Positions 1-12,920 of a DNA stretch of 64,000 bases are shown piece by piece. Positions within the stretch are counted from its first letter, which is position 1; every line of letters starts with the position of its first letter. The notes under the pieces were generated by a model that made no database searches, was not told the origin of the DNA, and saw only the letters and a list, made by a program, of their open reading frames with translations. Position numbers and translations under genes: made by a program. Source of the DNA: Adineta vaga (Eukaryota; Rotifera); assembly GCA_021613535.1 (NCBI GenBank), contig CP075496.1, positions 10,664,001 to 10,728,000 of the forward strand, read 5' to 3'.

Positions 1-984
1 ATATTGCACGAAATAACCATGATAAACCGACACATGTCATTATCCAAAAACTATTTTCTGTTAAAAACCATTGATAATATATTTTCGATTTATTCTCATA
101 CGTTAGGCAAGTACGTCGTTGACCACACAAAAGATCTTGTTGTTTTGGATCGTTAAATTGAAAATAAATCTGTCGTTGTATACGAGCAAATTTATTCATT
201 GAACTTACATCAGTATCTTGTTCATTGTTGGAATTTAATAGTTTAGTTTCAAGACGTTGAAATTCTTGTTGAATATCATCATGAACAATTCGAGCATCAC
301 GACCAATGATCGATAGTTCAAATGCAAAGAATATTTGACATAAATGATTTTCATTGATAATAAAATCAGGAATATTTATATGGTATTGACGAGTATGAAA
401 TGGTGTTTCGATTAAACGTATATCACGATACAAACATGATTGAATTCGTAACCATGATGATTTATCATAAAGCTAAACAAATGAAAATGAATTTTTGTAC
501 ATGTAAAATATTTTCCTACTTGATAATCGACATATTTTCGTCGTAAAGTATTATAATAATTCGTTGCTGTTACTGTCAAATAATTCAATAACTGTGGATG
601 TTTTTGTATGAAACCTAATTCTCTTTTAATCATATCAATTTGAATACGTTTTTTCAACAAAAGTTGCTCGGTACAACCTTTTGATTCAAATAAAATAAAT
701 ATATAACAAATAATAATAATAATAAACATCATCAAACCATAGATCATCTTTACAGTTGCACTTAATTCTTGTTTTCCAATTTGTAATACAATAATAGTAA
801 TTAAAAAGACAAGCCAAAGGAATATATTTGATACTAATGATGGTATACGTGCATGACGATTGAATGATGATTGTATTGGTGATTGAAAACTTCTCTCAAG
901 AAAAGATGTTAATGATATATCGTTTGATGAGGATGATGAAGATAATGCATTGGTATTATGAATAAGAATTGTAAAAGGGAACAT
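1..984 (-). CDS. TMEM151-like multipass membrane protein (3' end beyond window)
   Basis: Two exons are visible: 984-520 and 472-1, joined by a 47-bp GT-AG intron; the coding frame runs off the left edge. The start is the first ATG, at 984. Exon 1 encodes a Ser-rich N-terminus, then two close hydrophobic segments (about residues 50-70 and 79-98), the second ending in FESKGC. Exon 2 is a soluble stretch ending in a third hydrophobic segment, SFWIMTCVGLSWLFRA. This order of two N-terminal membrane helices, a long loop and a later 'FW..LSW..R' helix recalls the TMEM151 family, whose function is poorly known. The family call is from memory of motif order and is moderate; membrane topology itself is clear. 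Confidence 0.5.
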
Positions 985-3108
985 AGAGAAGAAAATTTGT
1001 TTAAGATGAACAGAAGTGAACGTAAAAGAAGGAGAATAAAACAGAAATGCGCGTGAAAAAAAATGGAAAAATAATGGTTTTAAATATTGATTTTCTACTG
1101 GCGCATTTTGAATTTCTTTTCATAAGTAATAAGAAATCTTAGTCTTTCTTAATGAAACTGCACAAGAGATTAAACTGGTAGGAATGTATACGCATAACAT
1201 CACAAAAACATTATATAGAGATTTATCGATAATTTATAATTACTAAAACATTGCTGTAATGTATTTAGCAAATGTAACAAGTTTTAAAAGAACAAAAAGT
1301 AGATATCTGATATGTAAAATAATAAGAACAATATTTACAACAATTGATGGTTGACCTACGTTTCGTATTATTCTTTTCGAACATCTGATGACATGTCCGG
1401 ATGTTCGTAAATATTTGTGTTTGTGTACAGGAGATCATAAACGGAAAAGCAAAAGGAACTAAACAAACGTGTTCCTACAACCTTCCGAACACATTTTTTC
1501 CTGAATAACCTTTTGATTTAAGTGAATTTCTATCGTTCGAAGTTCAGAATGACAAGGTAATACCTATTATTGATATAAAGAATTTGTTCATCTAATTAAA
1601 ATCCAATAAATTTTCTTTGGATTCAAAAAAAGAGAAAGAAAAACAATAATCATTAATTGTTAATTCAATACATGAACCTAACCTATGTTTTATTCATAAG
1701 TCATGTTTCAATACACTTGTTACTTTCATATCAATTCGAAAAGGTTTTTTTTCTTTCAAGCAATCATTCTTACATACTTAATGTGAATTAGTATAAGAAT
1801 GTATTATATTTAAAAACGTTCGTTATCACGCAATAGGATTGATTGAAAGGAATAAGTATTAAGACTCATTTCCGGTTTTTATTACGCCTCGATACATATA
1901 CTTTACATTTCAATGACTATTAAATAGTAATATATTGTATGACGACGATGTGATGTTGTCTTTTCTCGCTGTACTTTTTATTTGCTCGAATGTATAGTAC
2001 AACAAAGCTTTTGTTGCTTTTAAGCTCGTGTAGATGTTGTTCACCGGTGAAAAGACATATACTCACGTATTGGTTCGAACAAAAAAGAAAACTAGAGAAT
2101 AAACAAGAACGAAGACGGGTCATCTTGAACATTGAAAGAATAAGAGAACGAAAGAACAAAAAAAATCAGTCTCTTTCTTTTCGACTTAATCCGATAACTA
2201 ACACTTCGGTCACACAATGAGGGGCAATTAGAATGACTCTCTCTCTGTTATTCGACTAGCAAGCTGAGACTAATCCTTGGGGCGGACTACTACGTTACTT
2301 TTCTTATTTCTATTTAATTATCTAATTGAACGCGTGTTCGAGTCATCTGACCCTTTCGTATCTATGATTCATCTAATCGATTCAATTTTATATTGATCAC
2401 ATCTATATCTACTAACCTTGAATGTTCTACTTACTAATATTTACAAAAAGTCATATTCATTTCGCATATTTTCTTCACTAGACTAAAGCAAAAAGGTAAG
2501 TATCATATCTTTTCTGGGATTTTTCTTTCTTTACTATAGTACTTAGTTACAGAACTGTGATAGATAAGATGGTACTCTTATATTTTCTTTTTCTCTCTCT
2601 TTTTTCAAAAAATATATCCATCGAAATATTTGACGTCAGTCAAGACATGGCATCTCCAATTATGAGTTCACGATTTCATATACAAGATGAAAAAGAGAAT
2701 AAGAAGAACTGTCTGCACTTCTTTTCATACACATATATATATATTGACAATAATGTATCGATGTGTGAAATGGCGATGTTATATTTTTGTCGACATTTCA
2801 CTTATGAAGTCTTGTCACTTTCTCTTTGTGTATATGTAAGGTCTATTTAATAAAAGCTGCTGTATTTTATCACAAGAAGTGACGACGTATTTCTTTTAAA
2901 AAGAGAATGAAACAACACAATGTTTTCACTGACTGTGTTTTTTTTTCTTCTTTATCGCTTACAACTGATCGATATGCCTTTCGTTTCTCTTCTCTACTTA
3001 AATATATATATATATATATATTTGACAGCAGTTACTAGAAATAATAATTTTATTTTCTTTAAGACATTATGGTTTCTTATTAAATCATTCGAAAATAAAA
3101 TTAACAAA
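985..3108. other. Intergenic spacer, AT-rich
   Basis: No convincing gene. It holds the upstream regions of the divergent TMEM151-like (-) and RING (+) genes. Short open frames near 1920-2220, 2557-2850 and 2920-3108 are low in complexity, lack domains and are probably not translated. A TA dinucleotide microsatellite lies at about 3001-3022, just upstream of the RING gene start. Confidence 0.6.
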
Positions 3109-6100
3109 ATGTCTCGTGTTGCAAATAATCTCCCACCAATGCGTTATACAAATGGTGTTGGTCAACCAACAAAATCAATAATAAATCGTTCGGCAAGTAA
3201 TGCCAGTAGTATAACTAGTATTGATGGTATTGAAAAACGTGTTTTTAATGTCCGAAGTGCAGCATCACCATCAATACAAAAGGAAACAGTTCATGCTTGT
3301 CCATTATGTAATAATGAATATAAAGATCCACGTGTATTACCTTGCACACATACATATTGTTTTAATTGTATTCGAGATAAATTAATAAATAATAGTCGAC
3401 TTACATGTCCCAAATGTCATTATCAAGTAAGTTTTTGTTTATATATGTCTTAGAGAGATGAACAATAGATGAGTCTTTTATTGTAGTATAAGGCTTTTTA
3501 TTTTAAGAAAAGAAAAGTCCATGAAGATGTCCTTCATCCTTTAACAAACGAAAGATAAGAATATCTATAAGTATTATTGAAGTTTTTCAAACAAGTATAA
3601 TATAATAGATAATTTTAATTTACAAAAAGATGACGAATCTTTTATGTATCCATTCGAACAGATTGCTCTTTGTGATTCCATTCGATCAATATTTTTTTCT
3701 TTCATCTAGGTTCATCCATGTGATGAAACATATTTACAAGATTTACCTCCTAATCTTATCTTGAGTCAAGAATGGCGTATAGGTGCTCGTCCTACACCTA
3801 TGATTCCTCCAGTAAAAAGATCAATGACCTATCAACCATTTCCTTCCTCCACACTCTCCTCATCGCCATTACCATTATCGCACGTGGTCTTACGTCAATT
3901 ACCCTCAACACAAGAATCGGAACAACGACGATCAATTCTAATTGAATATAATCCACAGAATGTTTCATCTACAAATGATACAAATCTAAATGGTATTGCA
4001 TCTATTGTTAATGCATTCAATCGATCATCGGTAAATGGAGAGAATGGAAATCGAACATCACGTTCATCTAGTGTATCAAGTATACAACCACTTGTATCTA
4101 ATTTAATCAAAGTTTATTCTGAAGTTATACCAACAAAATCTCAACGGATTGAAAATGTTATATCAACAGATAAACATGATGAATTAATTAAAATCTTTGA
4201 GCAAGCAAGATCTGATAGTTTTCAACAACCACGAACATCTTCACCATTGAATAGCAAACAACCAGTGCAAGCACGTGAAGAACCTTGTGAAGAGATTACA
4301 TGGGATAGTCTTGTTCATGGGTAAGATTTTTGTACCAATTCTATTTCAGATCAACATAATAAATCAATATATATATATGTTTGTAGAACAACTCCAGTTG
4401 CTCCATCTTTACCAGATCAATTACAATCAGCAATCGAAAATCATCATCATCCACCAGAAGAACCAGAACGATTAGTATCTGTTTCATCATCAAATTTCGA
4501 GAATCTTCGTGAAATAATTACATCTATTCATCAACAAATACCGGAAAAAACTTCATCCCACCAACCAATTTCGGTCGTCGATACACAGCAGAACAATCGA
4601 TTGACAGCAGGTTATCAATTACATGATGCTGATGAGGATGATGAAGATGACGAAGATATTATTGCACAAATATCAAATAGAAATATATCACAACAACATA
4701 TTCGTCAAACTAGTAATACAGAAAGTATCCACAGTGGTGCTAGTGATTCAATGTCAAGACGATCACCAATTATCAATAATGTTCAATTAAGAACACATAC
4801 ATCACCTATACATGAACAAGAAGATGATAATATATCACCACTTACAAGTTTATCATCTCGACGTTCTCTAGATCGTTTTCCACCACCACCATCACAACAA
4901 CAGATGGAAATACAACAATCTCCATCACCAAATGATTTGATTAAACAACGAACAATATCTTCATTGTCATATCGTTCATCTATTAACGATGAACAACTTA
5001 ATACACATGAAGTTAGTGATAATTTCTATAAATAATATATCTTTAATAATTTCACAATTTTCACTCTTACTCTAGATAAACTTACAACGAACAGAACGTT
5101 TCAATCTGAATGATAATATTTCGCCAACATTTCATCGAAATAATTCTTCTCAACTAGGTAGCTATCCTTCAACTCCAATACTTCGTCCATCTTCAAAATC
5201 GAATGAACATGATGCACATGTATCTCATCAACAGGAGAATTATTTATCCTCAACATCATCATTATTAATTCCATCAGCTGTATCATCACGTGTTGAAACA
5301 TTATTATCAGATCAGAAACGTTTAGAACGTGAAATTGATGAACAAATCAGACATTTAAGATATGATTTCGATGATGTTCGCAAACAGATTAATCGTAAAC
5401 AATCTGCTATTCATACAGAAGTAAAAACTATAGCTGCACGCCTTGATGACGATATAACCGAACATTATCATCGAAAGCAAAAAATCTATGCTGATTTAGC
5501 TGCAGATACAAATACAGTTGGGACAGAATTAGAACGTTTAAAATCAAATACAAATAGAAATAAACAACAATTATGGGACAATCTTGAACAAATCGAATCA
5601 AATATACGTAATATTCGTCAAGCTGTTGAACAACACAAAGAACCTCATAGTGCTTTAACATTTGCTGAAGGACGTCGTGCTATAGGTATTGATACAATAG
5701 GACAAATAACATATAATGGATTTGAACCAGATCAAAATCAAACTTCATCAACAACATCAAAACCGCTTCAACTGTAGAACAACCAATAAATAGTCTAACA
5801 CCATATAAATATGTTAAAATTGATCATTTATCTAATTTAGAACCGGAAGCTATTGCTATAACAGAAAATAAGAAGAAAATTTTATTAGGTATTTGTAATA
5901 AATTATTTATTCTTAATGAATTTGGTGATATTTTAAAAACCATTTCATTAAAACCAAGTATACGTGGTATAGCTGTCTCAAAAAAACATCAAACATATAA
6001 TATTGCTTATGTATCACATGATGAAAGTGTTACTATGATTGATACTGATACTGGAAAAGAATTAGATTCTGTAAAAGGTATGAAAAAAAATCAAATTTTA

Positions 6101-6929
6101 TTCAAACATTATATTTATTTCACGTGTGTTTTTGTAGAAACTGATTCAATCGAAGATTCAGGAACATTTTTACCATTAGGTATCGATACTGATAATATAC
6201 TTGGTTGTGTTTATGTTTGTGATTATCGTAATTCATGTATAATTAAATTTGATGATAAATTAGAATTTATCACACAATGGAGAATATATAATCATTCAGA
6301 TCAATATGAAGAAGGTAAAGTTTTTATGAGATATTGAAGTCTTTTCTTTTTTGCATAATAAAATAAAGTATATTGAAATTGATTCCATGTTCTCATATGT
6401 TTAGCTCGACCAAAATTGATTTCTATTTATGGACAACGTTTATATATGATTGTTGAACATTCATGTAAACCTTATTATAATCAAGGTAGAATATTATTTT
6501 TTGTCATTTATTTTTAACTTTAAAACTATCTTCTCTATAGGTATTGCCTATACATTTTCTCTTCATATTTGTGATATTAATTCGGGTAATATAATCCGAA
6601 TAATCGATGCGGATATATTATCAACTCAACGTCTTCGTTGGCCATGTTCAGTTCATGCAATTCATAACGATCAATGTTATGTATTAGATACAATGACATC
6701 GGGAAAATATTTCAATGGTCAATGGCAAAAACATTGGTCACGTGTATTGGATATAAAATTAAATGATACGAATGTTGTAACAGAATTATTTCAATTAGAT
6801 AGTGAAGCTGCAACAATGGCATTAACAAAACAGACAATGATTATATCTGCAAATGGAGAAATACTTTTTGTTGATTTAGCATTTGTTCAACAGCAACAAT
6901 TACAACAAAATGGTCATGAACATCATTAA
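3109..6929 (+). CDS. RING-finger, coiled-coil, C-terminal propeller-like protein (TRIM-like E3 ligase candidate)
   Basis: Exons: 3109-3426, 3710-4320, 4387-5011, 5076-about 5685, 5778-6077, 6138-6314, 6405-6485, 6541-6929. The first ATG in frame with good coding content (3109) was chosen. Residues 64-105 form a C3HC4 RING: CPLC, then CTHTYCFNC, then CPKC. A long Ser/Gln-rich low-complexity region follows, with an acidic patch, then a charged coiled coil (encoded about 5290-5660). The C-terminal exons read like a beta-propeller of the NHL/WD type (repeated 'YVCDYRNSCIIKF'-like strands). The order RING, coiled coil, propeller matches TRIM/NHL E3 ubiquitin ligases, but no B-box is seen. The link between exons 4 and 5 is uncertain: either a 92-bp intron with a weak gtattg donor (5686-5777) or a one-base frameshift near 5760 (see findings). 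Confidence 0.75.
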
Positions 6930-8959
6930 CATAATTGATTTCGGCCTAATATACAATTTAATTTTCTTAAATAATTTCTCAATGATGACATGTTCTATTT
7001 TTAAAAAGAAAGAAACCAAACTTATTGTAGTGTATCAGACATACTTTCTTTCGATTACTCTGCTTTTCTTTTCTCTTCGCATAATGCAAATAAATAAGGG
7101 ATTTCTTGTTCGTTTCTTTTTCTCTCTCTCTCTTCTGTCTTGATTAGATTTGTTAACTCTTTATTATATATATATATATATATATGTTTGATTTTGAAAA
7201 AAGATCCTCTTAACTTTATTTCTTTGTTTATGAAAAGAATAAGTACTCGAATAAATTTCCATATCTTGATTAAATACCGAAAGATTTAGACATATTACTA
7301 ATATAATTACTATGATATTCTCTGTCTTTATCTACATTGTAGTAATATTGATTATATGAATTGAATTTATAATCTCAACTTTGAACAATCTACTTCATCT
7401 TATTTTGATATTGATTAAAAATGAACGAGATATATTAATGTAAATGAAATCATTTTGAAGATAAAAAATGTATCAATGCATTATTAATAAAGAGAAACTA
7501 TTTATGAGAATTTAACATGAAATGTATTTACATGAGATCAAAAGGTGGGATTAGTATAATACTCAATTGACGAAATAGCTCTGTACTAAAAAGAAACATA
7601 GGTTATAGTAGAGAAAAGATCAATTATTAAAAGGAGTACATAGAAAGAGAAAATTATCTGTTATTCGATTGATTAGTTATTGTTTGAATAAATTTTCGAA
7701 ACAATGAACAATATTCTTGTGTTTGTCACACTGTTTAATTTTGACAAGTATAATATAATTTAAAATTCAATTTATTTCTCTCTTGTCAACCCTCGATCAT
7801 TTGTCGAGAGTCTGTTAAATATTTAGAAATGGTTTTTCGAGGCAATACGACTTTTTTTTCTATGAATGAATTCAATAAATGACATTGAAAAATCGATTCA
7901 ATTTGTCCTTGTCTTTTCTCGTTGTATGAACAGCTGGATTTGATATTTGGATATTGTTGAATTAGTTAGAATAAAAACAAAACTATGATTAAATAAATAG
8001 ATTGGAATGTATATATCGTTATACATGCTCTTTTTTTTGTTCTTTTTCGTTCGATTCATATTCATACGTTGTGACTTGTCAATGTAAAATGAAGAAGAAA
8101 GATATATGAATGATATGATAGAATATTACTGTTCGAAAGACGATGTAAAGGTAAGAATGAGTGGATGTAGATTATTAAATAACACCTCCACATATAAAAA
8201 TGAATATAAGAGAAGAGAAACGAGAAACGAGAAAAAGAACAGAAGCCTATCGCAAGAACATCTCATTTACTATTTAACGACTAAGAATACGCGCAAGACG
8301 ACGAAGAAGAGAAAAAAGGTTCCCTTCATTTTTTTTCTGTCCCTTTCGTTTTCTTTTCGTTGAGGTGTGAGCGTGTATACGTCATTATTAATAGCAACTA
8401 TATTTTCACCTTCAACGTTTATGCATTCACTGTCATTATACATTTAATCAAAGTACGTATTCAGCTGATTCGACAATCTTCATATCTTTAAAAATCATCA
8501 AAATAGGAAGTCATCATTCTATCAGATAGATGACAATATCATCTTTTGAATACTCCCACTCGTGTTCAAAACGACCTCTATATATCCATTTATACATTCC
8601 AACTTATTCTGTCTGTCTGACCATGTTCATTATAAACATAAACTCGTTCGTTCGTTCGTTCGTTCGTCCTCTATTTGAATGCATCAGTTTGTCCACTCGT
8701 CTCGTCTCGTCTCTTCAGGTCATCAGTAAAAGAAAACAGAAAGAGGAGGACGAGAGGAGAAGAAGAAGAAGAAGAAAAAACTTACTGTTCATTTTCTTTT
8801 TTCATCATCCTTTTGTGCATATCATTAAATCATCATCAACATCGTCAATGTTTATTAATAGGTAAACGCACACTCGATAGACTGCGTGCGACAAGATATT
8901 TAACTCATGAATAGATTGTTAAATATGTCGAAATATTCATATTGTCTTTCTTTTAGTAC
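6930..8959. other. Intergenic spacer and likely 5' UTR of the Rho-like gene
   Basis: No domain-bearing reading frame. A TA microsatellite lies near 7168-7186. A (GTTC)n tetranucleotide repeat is at about 8645-8667. A donor-like AG|gtaaac near 8861 and the acceptor ttttag at 8951-8956 just before the next gene's ATG suggest a 5' UTR intron, or a trans-splice acceptor. Confidence 0.5.
8645..8667. repeat. (GTTC)n tetranucleotide microsatellite
   Basis: About six tandem copies of GTTC (equivalently TTCG) in the spacer upstream of the Rho-like gene. Confidence 0.9.
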
Positions 8960-10019
8960 ATGTCAAAATCGAAATCACATAACTATAGACCAGCAACAGT
9001 GACATCAGTAACTGAAGAGATAAAAGTGGTTGTTGTTGGTAAGTTCAATTGATTAAAAGTTTATTTGATAATTATTCTATTAATAGGTGATGGTTATACA
9101 GGCAAAGTAAGAAAATTATAATGATTTCATTGGAAATTTGTATATAATTCTTTGAAGACAACATTATGTATTGTGTATAAAGATGGAGAATATCCACAAG
9201 ACCCTTATGTACCGACAATTTTTGAGAATTATGCTGGTAAATAAATGAAAACGAAGAATGAATTTAGTTTATACATGTATATATATATTATTAAACTATC
9301 TCTTAGCTACGGTGACAATAAACAATAAAAAATATATTCTAAACTTATTCGATAGTGCTGGACAAGTAAAGAAATTTCTTTTCTTCTAAAAAAAAGGAAC
9401 CATTCTTCATTTTCAATATTATTCTATTCAAGGAAGAATATGATCAACTACGTATCATGGCTTATCCAAATACCAATATATTTATTCTTTGTTTTTCTGT
9501 TGTTGATCCTGATAGTTATTCAAATATATTAAGTAAATGGATACCTGAATTAAATCGTATGTATTAAAGCAAAAAACATTTAAGTTTTGAAAGAAATACT
9601 TGACAAATATCATTTAAGGGTATGCACCACGAATACCAATAGTACTTGTTGGAACTAAATTAGATTTACGTAATGATCCATCAACATTAGAACAATTAGC
9701 AGAAAAGAACCAACGACCAATAACTCAATCTCAAGGAGAATATTTAGCACGTATTTGTTCAGCAAAAGCTTATTTAGAATGTTCATCGATGCTGAATTTT
9801 AATGTAAGAAATGTTTTTGAACAAGCCGTTGAAATACATAATTTACAAAACCAACGACATCGACATAGAATAAATGGTGGACGAAGAATTCTATCATCGA
9901 AATTTCAATCATGTTCATGGTTTGGATCATTATTATGTTGTACAAATGGATCTCGAACGTCATCATCGAAACGACATAAACGAACAAAAAAAGATAATCA
10001 GAATCGTTTTACAATGTGA
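8960..10019 (+). CDS. Atypical Rho-family small GTPase lacking a CAAX box
   Basis: Exons: 8960-9038, 9087-9106 (a 20-nt microexon), 9158-9236, 9307-9365, 9433-9556, 9619-10019. The first ATG follows an acceptor-like ttttag by three bases. A basic N-terminal extension precedes the G domain. The P-loop is GDGYTGKT (residues 27-34; usual Rho GDGAVGKT), the effector loop VPTIFENY is typically Rho, G3 is DSAGQ instead of DTAGQ, G4 is GTKLDL and G5 is ECSSML. A Rho-type insert region is poorly conserved. The tail is rich in Arg/Lys/Ser with an internal CC pair but ends in NRFTM, so no CAAX prenylation box. Family is certain; the subtype (Rac/Cdc42/RhoU-like) is not. Membrane attachment would have to use the basic tail or palmitoylation of the internal Cys pair (inference). 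Confidence 0.88.
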
Positions 10020-10733
10020 GCTTAGAAGTTTTTTTTCTATTAATTTGTGCAATTTGCACAGTTCAACTGTGATGCAAAAACAAAAATAATTATTTCCATT
10101 GTTCGACATTTCTTTTGCTTTTTATTTGATTGATTTCAAATGAAATGAATTGTATTTGTTTTTCTTTTCTTTCAAATATGAAATTTGTTCAAAATTGAAT
10201 GTCTCATATAGTCACACAAGATGTTTATAATTTGGATTTTTGGATATTGTTCTCAGAAAAAAAGTTCGAATATAAGAAGAGAAATTGACTATGTACGTAT
10301 CTTTATGAGTAAAGTGACCTTGAATAATTCTGGAAAATGTAACATAAATCATCTGACTTGTAAGATAGTTGCTGCATTTGATAAACACTTTCGATCAATG
10401 ACACCGTCCAATAGCGCTCTCTATTTCTGTTTATTTATCTCATCCTTCAAAGAAACGAACGAACAATGATGTTCAAAAGAGAATAGCTTTGTCTGTGTAT
10501 GGACTAATATCATCTGGGACAGACAGACACACATGAGTTTTTCTTAAGAAATCAAAGACCCAATCAAATTGTATTAGATTTGTGATAATTTCGTTTTGTA
10601 CGTACACTGTGTCAAATGAAAACATATGTATATACTAATATTTATATAGTTTATTGTATCTGAATATATACTTTTGATGTATGATAATCAAACGTTTGCT
10701 TTAGATATTGTAAGCTTTTAGAAGATATAGCAC
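10020..10733. other. Intergenic spacer
   Basis: AT-rich sequence between the Rho-like gene and EED, same strand. Nothing beyond probable 3' UTR and promoter is seen; the open frame at 10221-10469 has no recognisable content. Confidence 0.5.
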
Positions 10734-12564
10734 ATGGCATCATCTTCATCACCAACAGTGAGTAAATTAATCGTGCTATAATAAAATGAGAAATTTTAAT
10801 AATAATAATAATACTATATAAAAAACTTCTACATATTAATTTGTTTCTATTCAAATTAAAGGTCGTCTCACCAGATCCAACTGTTGATAATAACAGTGAT
10901 GGTAGTAGTGAAGAAGAAGAAGATGTTCGCTCATCAAATAAAACACGAACAGCTTATTCATGTATTCAAATTATCAAAGTACACCTTCGATAGTCTAATA
11001 TAGCGTTTGAACTAATAGTTCTATTTTTCTCTCTATTTCTTCTGACATATAGGAAAGTCATCGACAACAGATTTATGCAGTTGAAGTTAATACTCAAGTA
11101 CAGTATCAAAATGGAATTCTATTTGCTAGTGTTGGTGCCAATTCTGTATGTATTTTGAATTGATTTCAATGATTTGTAAAAGTATTTATTTTCCAAATAG
11201 ATTCAAATATATAAATTCGATACGAATACAAATAAAACACAATTAGTGCATGCTTATCTAGATCCTGATGTAAATCATTGTTTAAATGAAGCGAACTGTA
11301 ATCGATTGAATTTCATATTTTTTTAAAGGCAAATGAAGAATATTTTGCATGTGCATGGACGACAATTGATGATAAAAGTGAAGATTCACCGAAAATTCTT
11401 CTTGCAGCTGGTGGAGAACGTGGTGTCATTCGTGTTCTGGATATTCATCGAAAGGCACAGCATACTGCGGTTAGAAAATACAAAATTTCTTATTATCTAT
11501 CTATGCTTATTCAATCTAACTTTTTAGCTTTTACAAACAGGGGCTATTAATCATATAACATTTGCCAAAGCCAAACCTAACCTTCTCTGTACAGCTAGTA
11601 AAAGTACGAAGATAGACGATGTTGATTCGTTTTCTTTTCTATTGTTATTCATATTCCAGATTTTACGATAACATTATGGGATGTTCTTTCATCCATGTGT
11701 CTTGCTGTCTTTCATGGACCCAATGGTCATACAGATCAAGTTCTTTGTGTGGTAAACAAATAAATTTCTAACATTATGTATATATACGAATGATTACTCA
11801 AAGGATATAAATGATTCATGCACAATGCTCGCTTCAGCTAGTATGGATCGATCTGTATTTGTATGGTCATTAACAAGTGATAAAATTCGTGAACAAATCG
11901 ATTTAGCTGAAAATCCGATTCATGAACAAAAACGTCGATTAATCAAAGCATATCCTGTCGCTTTTGCAGATATTGAAGCTAAAGCTAAAACACTTCATTC
12001 ACATTATGTTGATAATGTTCAATGGTATGGTGATGTATTACTTTCTCGAGTAAGTTCATCGTTTTTATTTTCGATAAATTTATCTAAATTCTAAGATCAT
12101 TCTTCTTTCTAGTCGGCTGATAATACATTTTGTTTATGGCAACCAATTCTTGGTAATACGACGAAAGCATCATCATTTAAATTACTTTTGAAATGGGTTG
12201 TCAATGAAAAGGAATATATTTGGTTTCTCAAATTTGATATTTGTCGTGCTAGTCAAGTAAAATTTGTAGAAATGAATGTTATTTGTTACTTGTTTTGTTC
12301 GTCTTTAGTTACTTGCTATTGGTACATTGGATGGTCAAATTCAAGTATGGGATCTTCGCCATCATATGCATAATCCATCTGTGGAGTAAATGAAACAGTT
12401 GTTGTTTGATTAGATAATCTTTGCAATATTTTATATTTAGTTTTGTAAAATTGAAAAATCAAAATTCAAAAGCAAAAATTAGTCGCGTGTCATTCAATTA
12501 TGATGGTTCAATCTTAGTAGCTTGTTCCGATGATAGTCGTATCTTTATTTGGAAACGAAAATAA
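10734..12564 (+). CDS. EED: Polycomb protein EED (ESC), WD40 subunit of PRC2
   Basis: Exons: 10734-10757, 10862-10978, 11053-11145, 11201-11269, 11329-11469, 11528-11603, 11660-11751, 11804-12049, 12113-12256, 12309-12385, 12441-12564; all joins keep frame. The start MASSSSP gives a short acidic Ser/Glu-rich N-terminus (EEEEDVRSS), as in EED orthologues. Seven WD40 blades follow, with clear repeats ending ITLWD, VFVWS, FCLWQ, IQVWD and IFIWK. The sequence order around 'NLLCTASKNFTITLWD', 'HTDQVLCVD' and 'VDNVQWYGDVLLSRSADN' is that of EED, including the long insert between blades 5 and 6. In PRC2, EED binds EZH2 and reads trimethylated H3K27 through an aromatic cage in the propeller. About 400 residues, close to the usual 430-440. 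Confidence 0.92.
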
Positions 12565-12920
12565 ACAATGTATGACTTCTTTTTCTTCTTTTGTTATTTT
12601 GTTATAATTATGTTACTATTGTACAGATGATATTCAATATAAAGAAAAGATAAATGTGCTTTTTTTAAATACGAGTTTCAATTTCAATATTCGTAAAAAA
12701 GTATATTGACGAGAAAGATTTTATCGAATGTTATTTATGTTAGAAAGCAAGCGATGCTCAAATAGCCGCCCGATATTTTCTTGTTAAAATCTGTCCTATA
12801 TTTGATAATTTTATATTATGAAATACTGTGAGAAACCTATCAGATGCTTAATATTGTTAAATATAGTAACGATTGTTCCCCTCTCTCCACATTTACTCAG
12901 AAAACGAATATTAAACTAGA
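12565..12920. other. Intergenic spacer
   Basis: 356 bp between EED and the PPT2-like gene; no gene or structured element seen. Confidence 0.5.

Noticed and set aside
2072-2080. GGTTCGAAC, like a tRNA B-box
   Set aside because: No matching A-box, acceptor stem or cloverleaf around it.
1920-2850. Open frames on both strands in the 5' spacer
   Set aside because: Short, low complexity, mutually overlapping, no motif.
8106-8914. Several overlapping open frames upstream of the Rho-like gene
   Set aside because: Composition is Lys/Arg/Ser or Phe/Ser low complexity, frames overlap one another, and there is no domain or splice pattern; most likely UTR or spacer.
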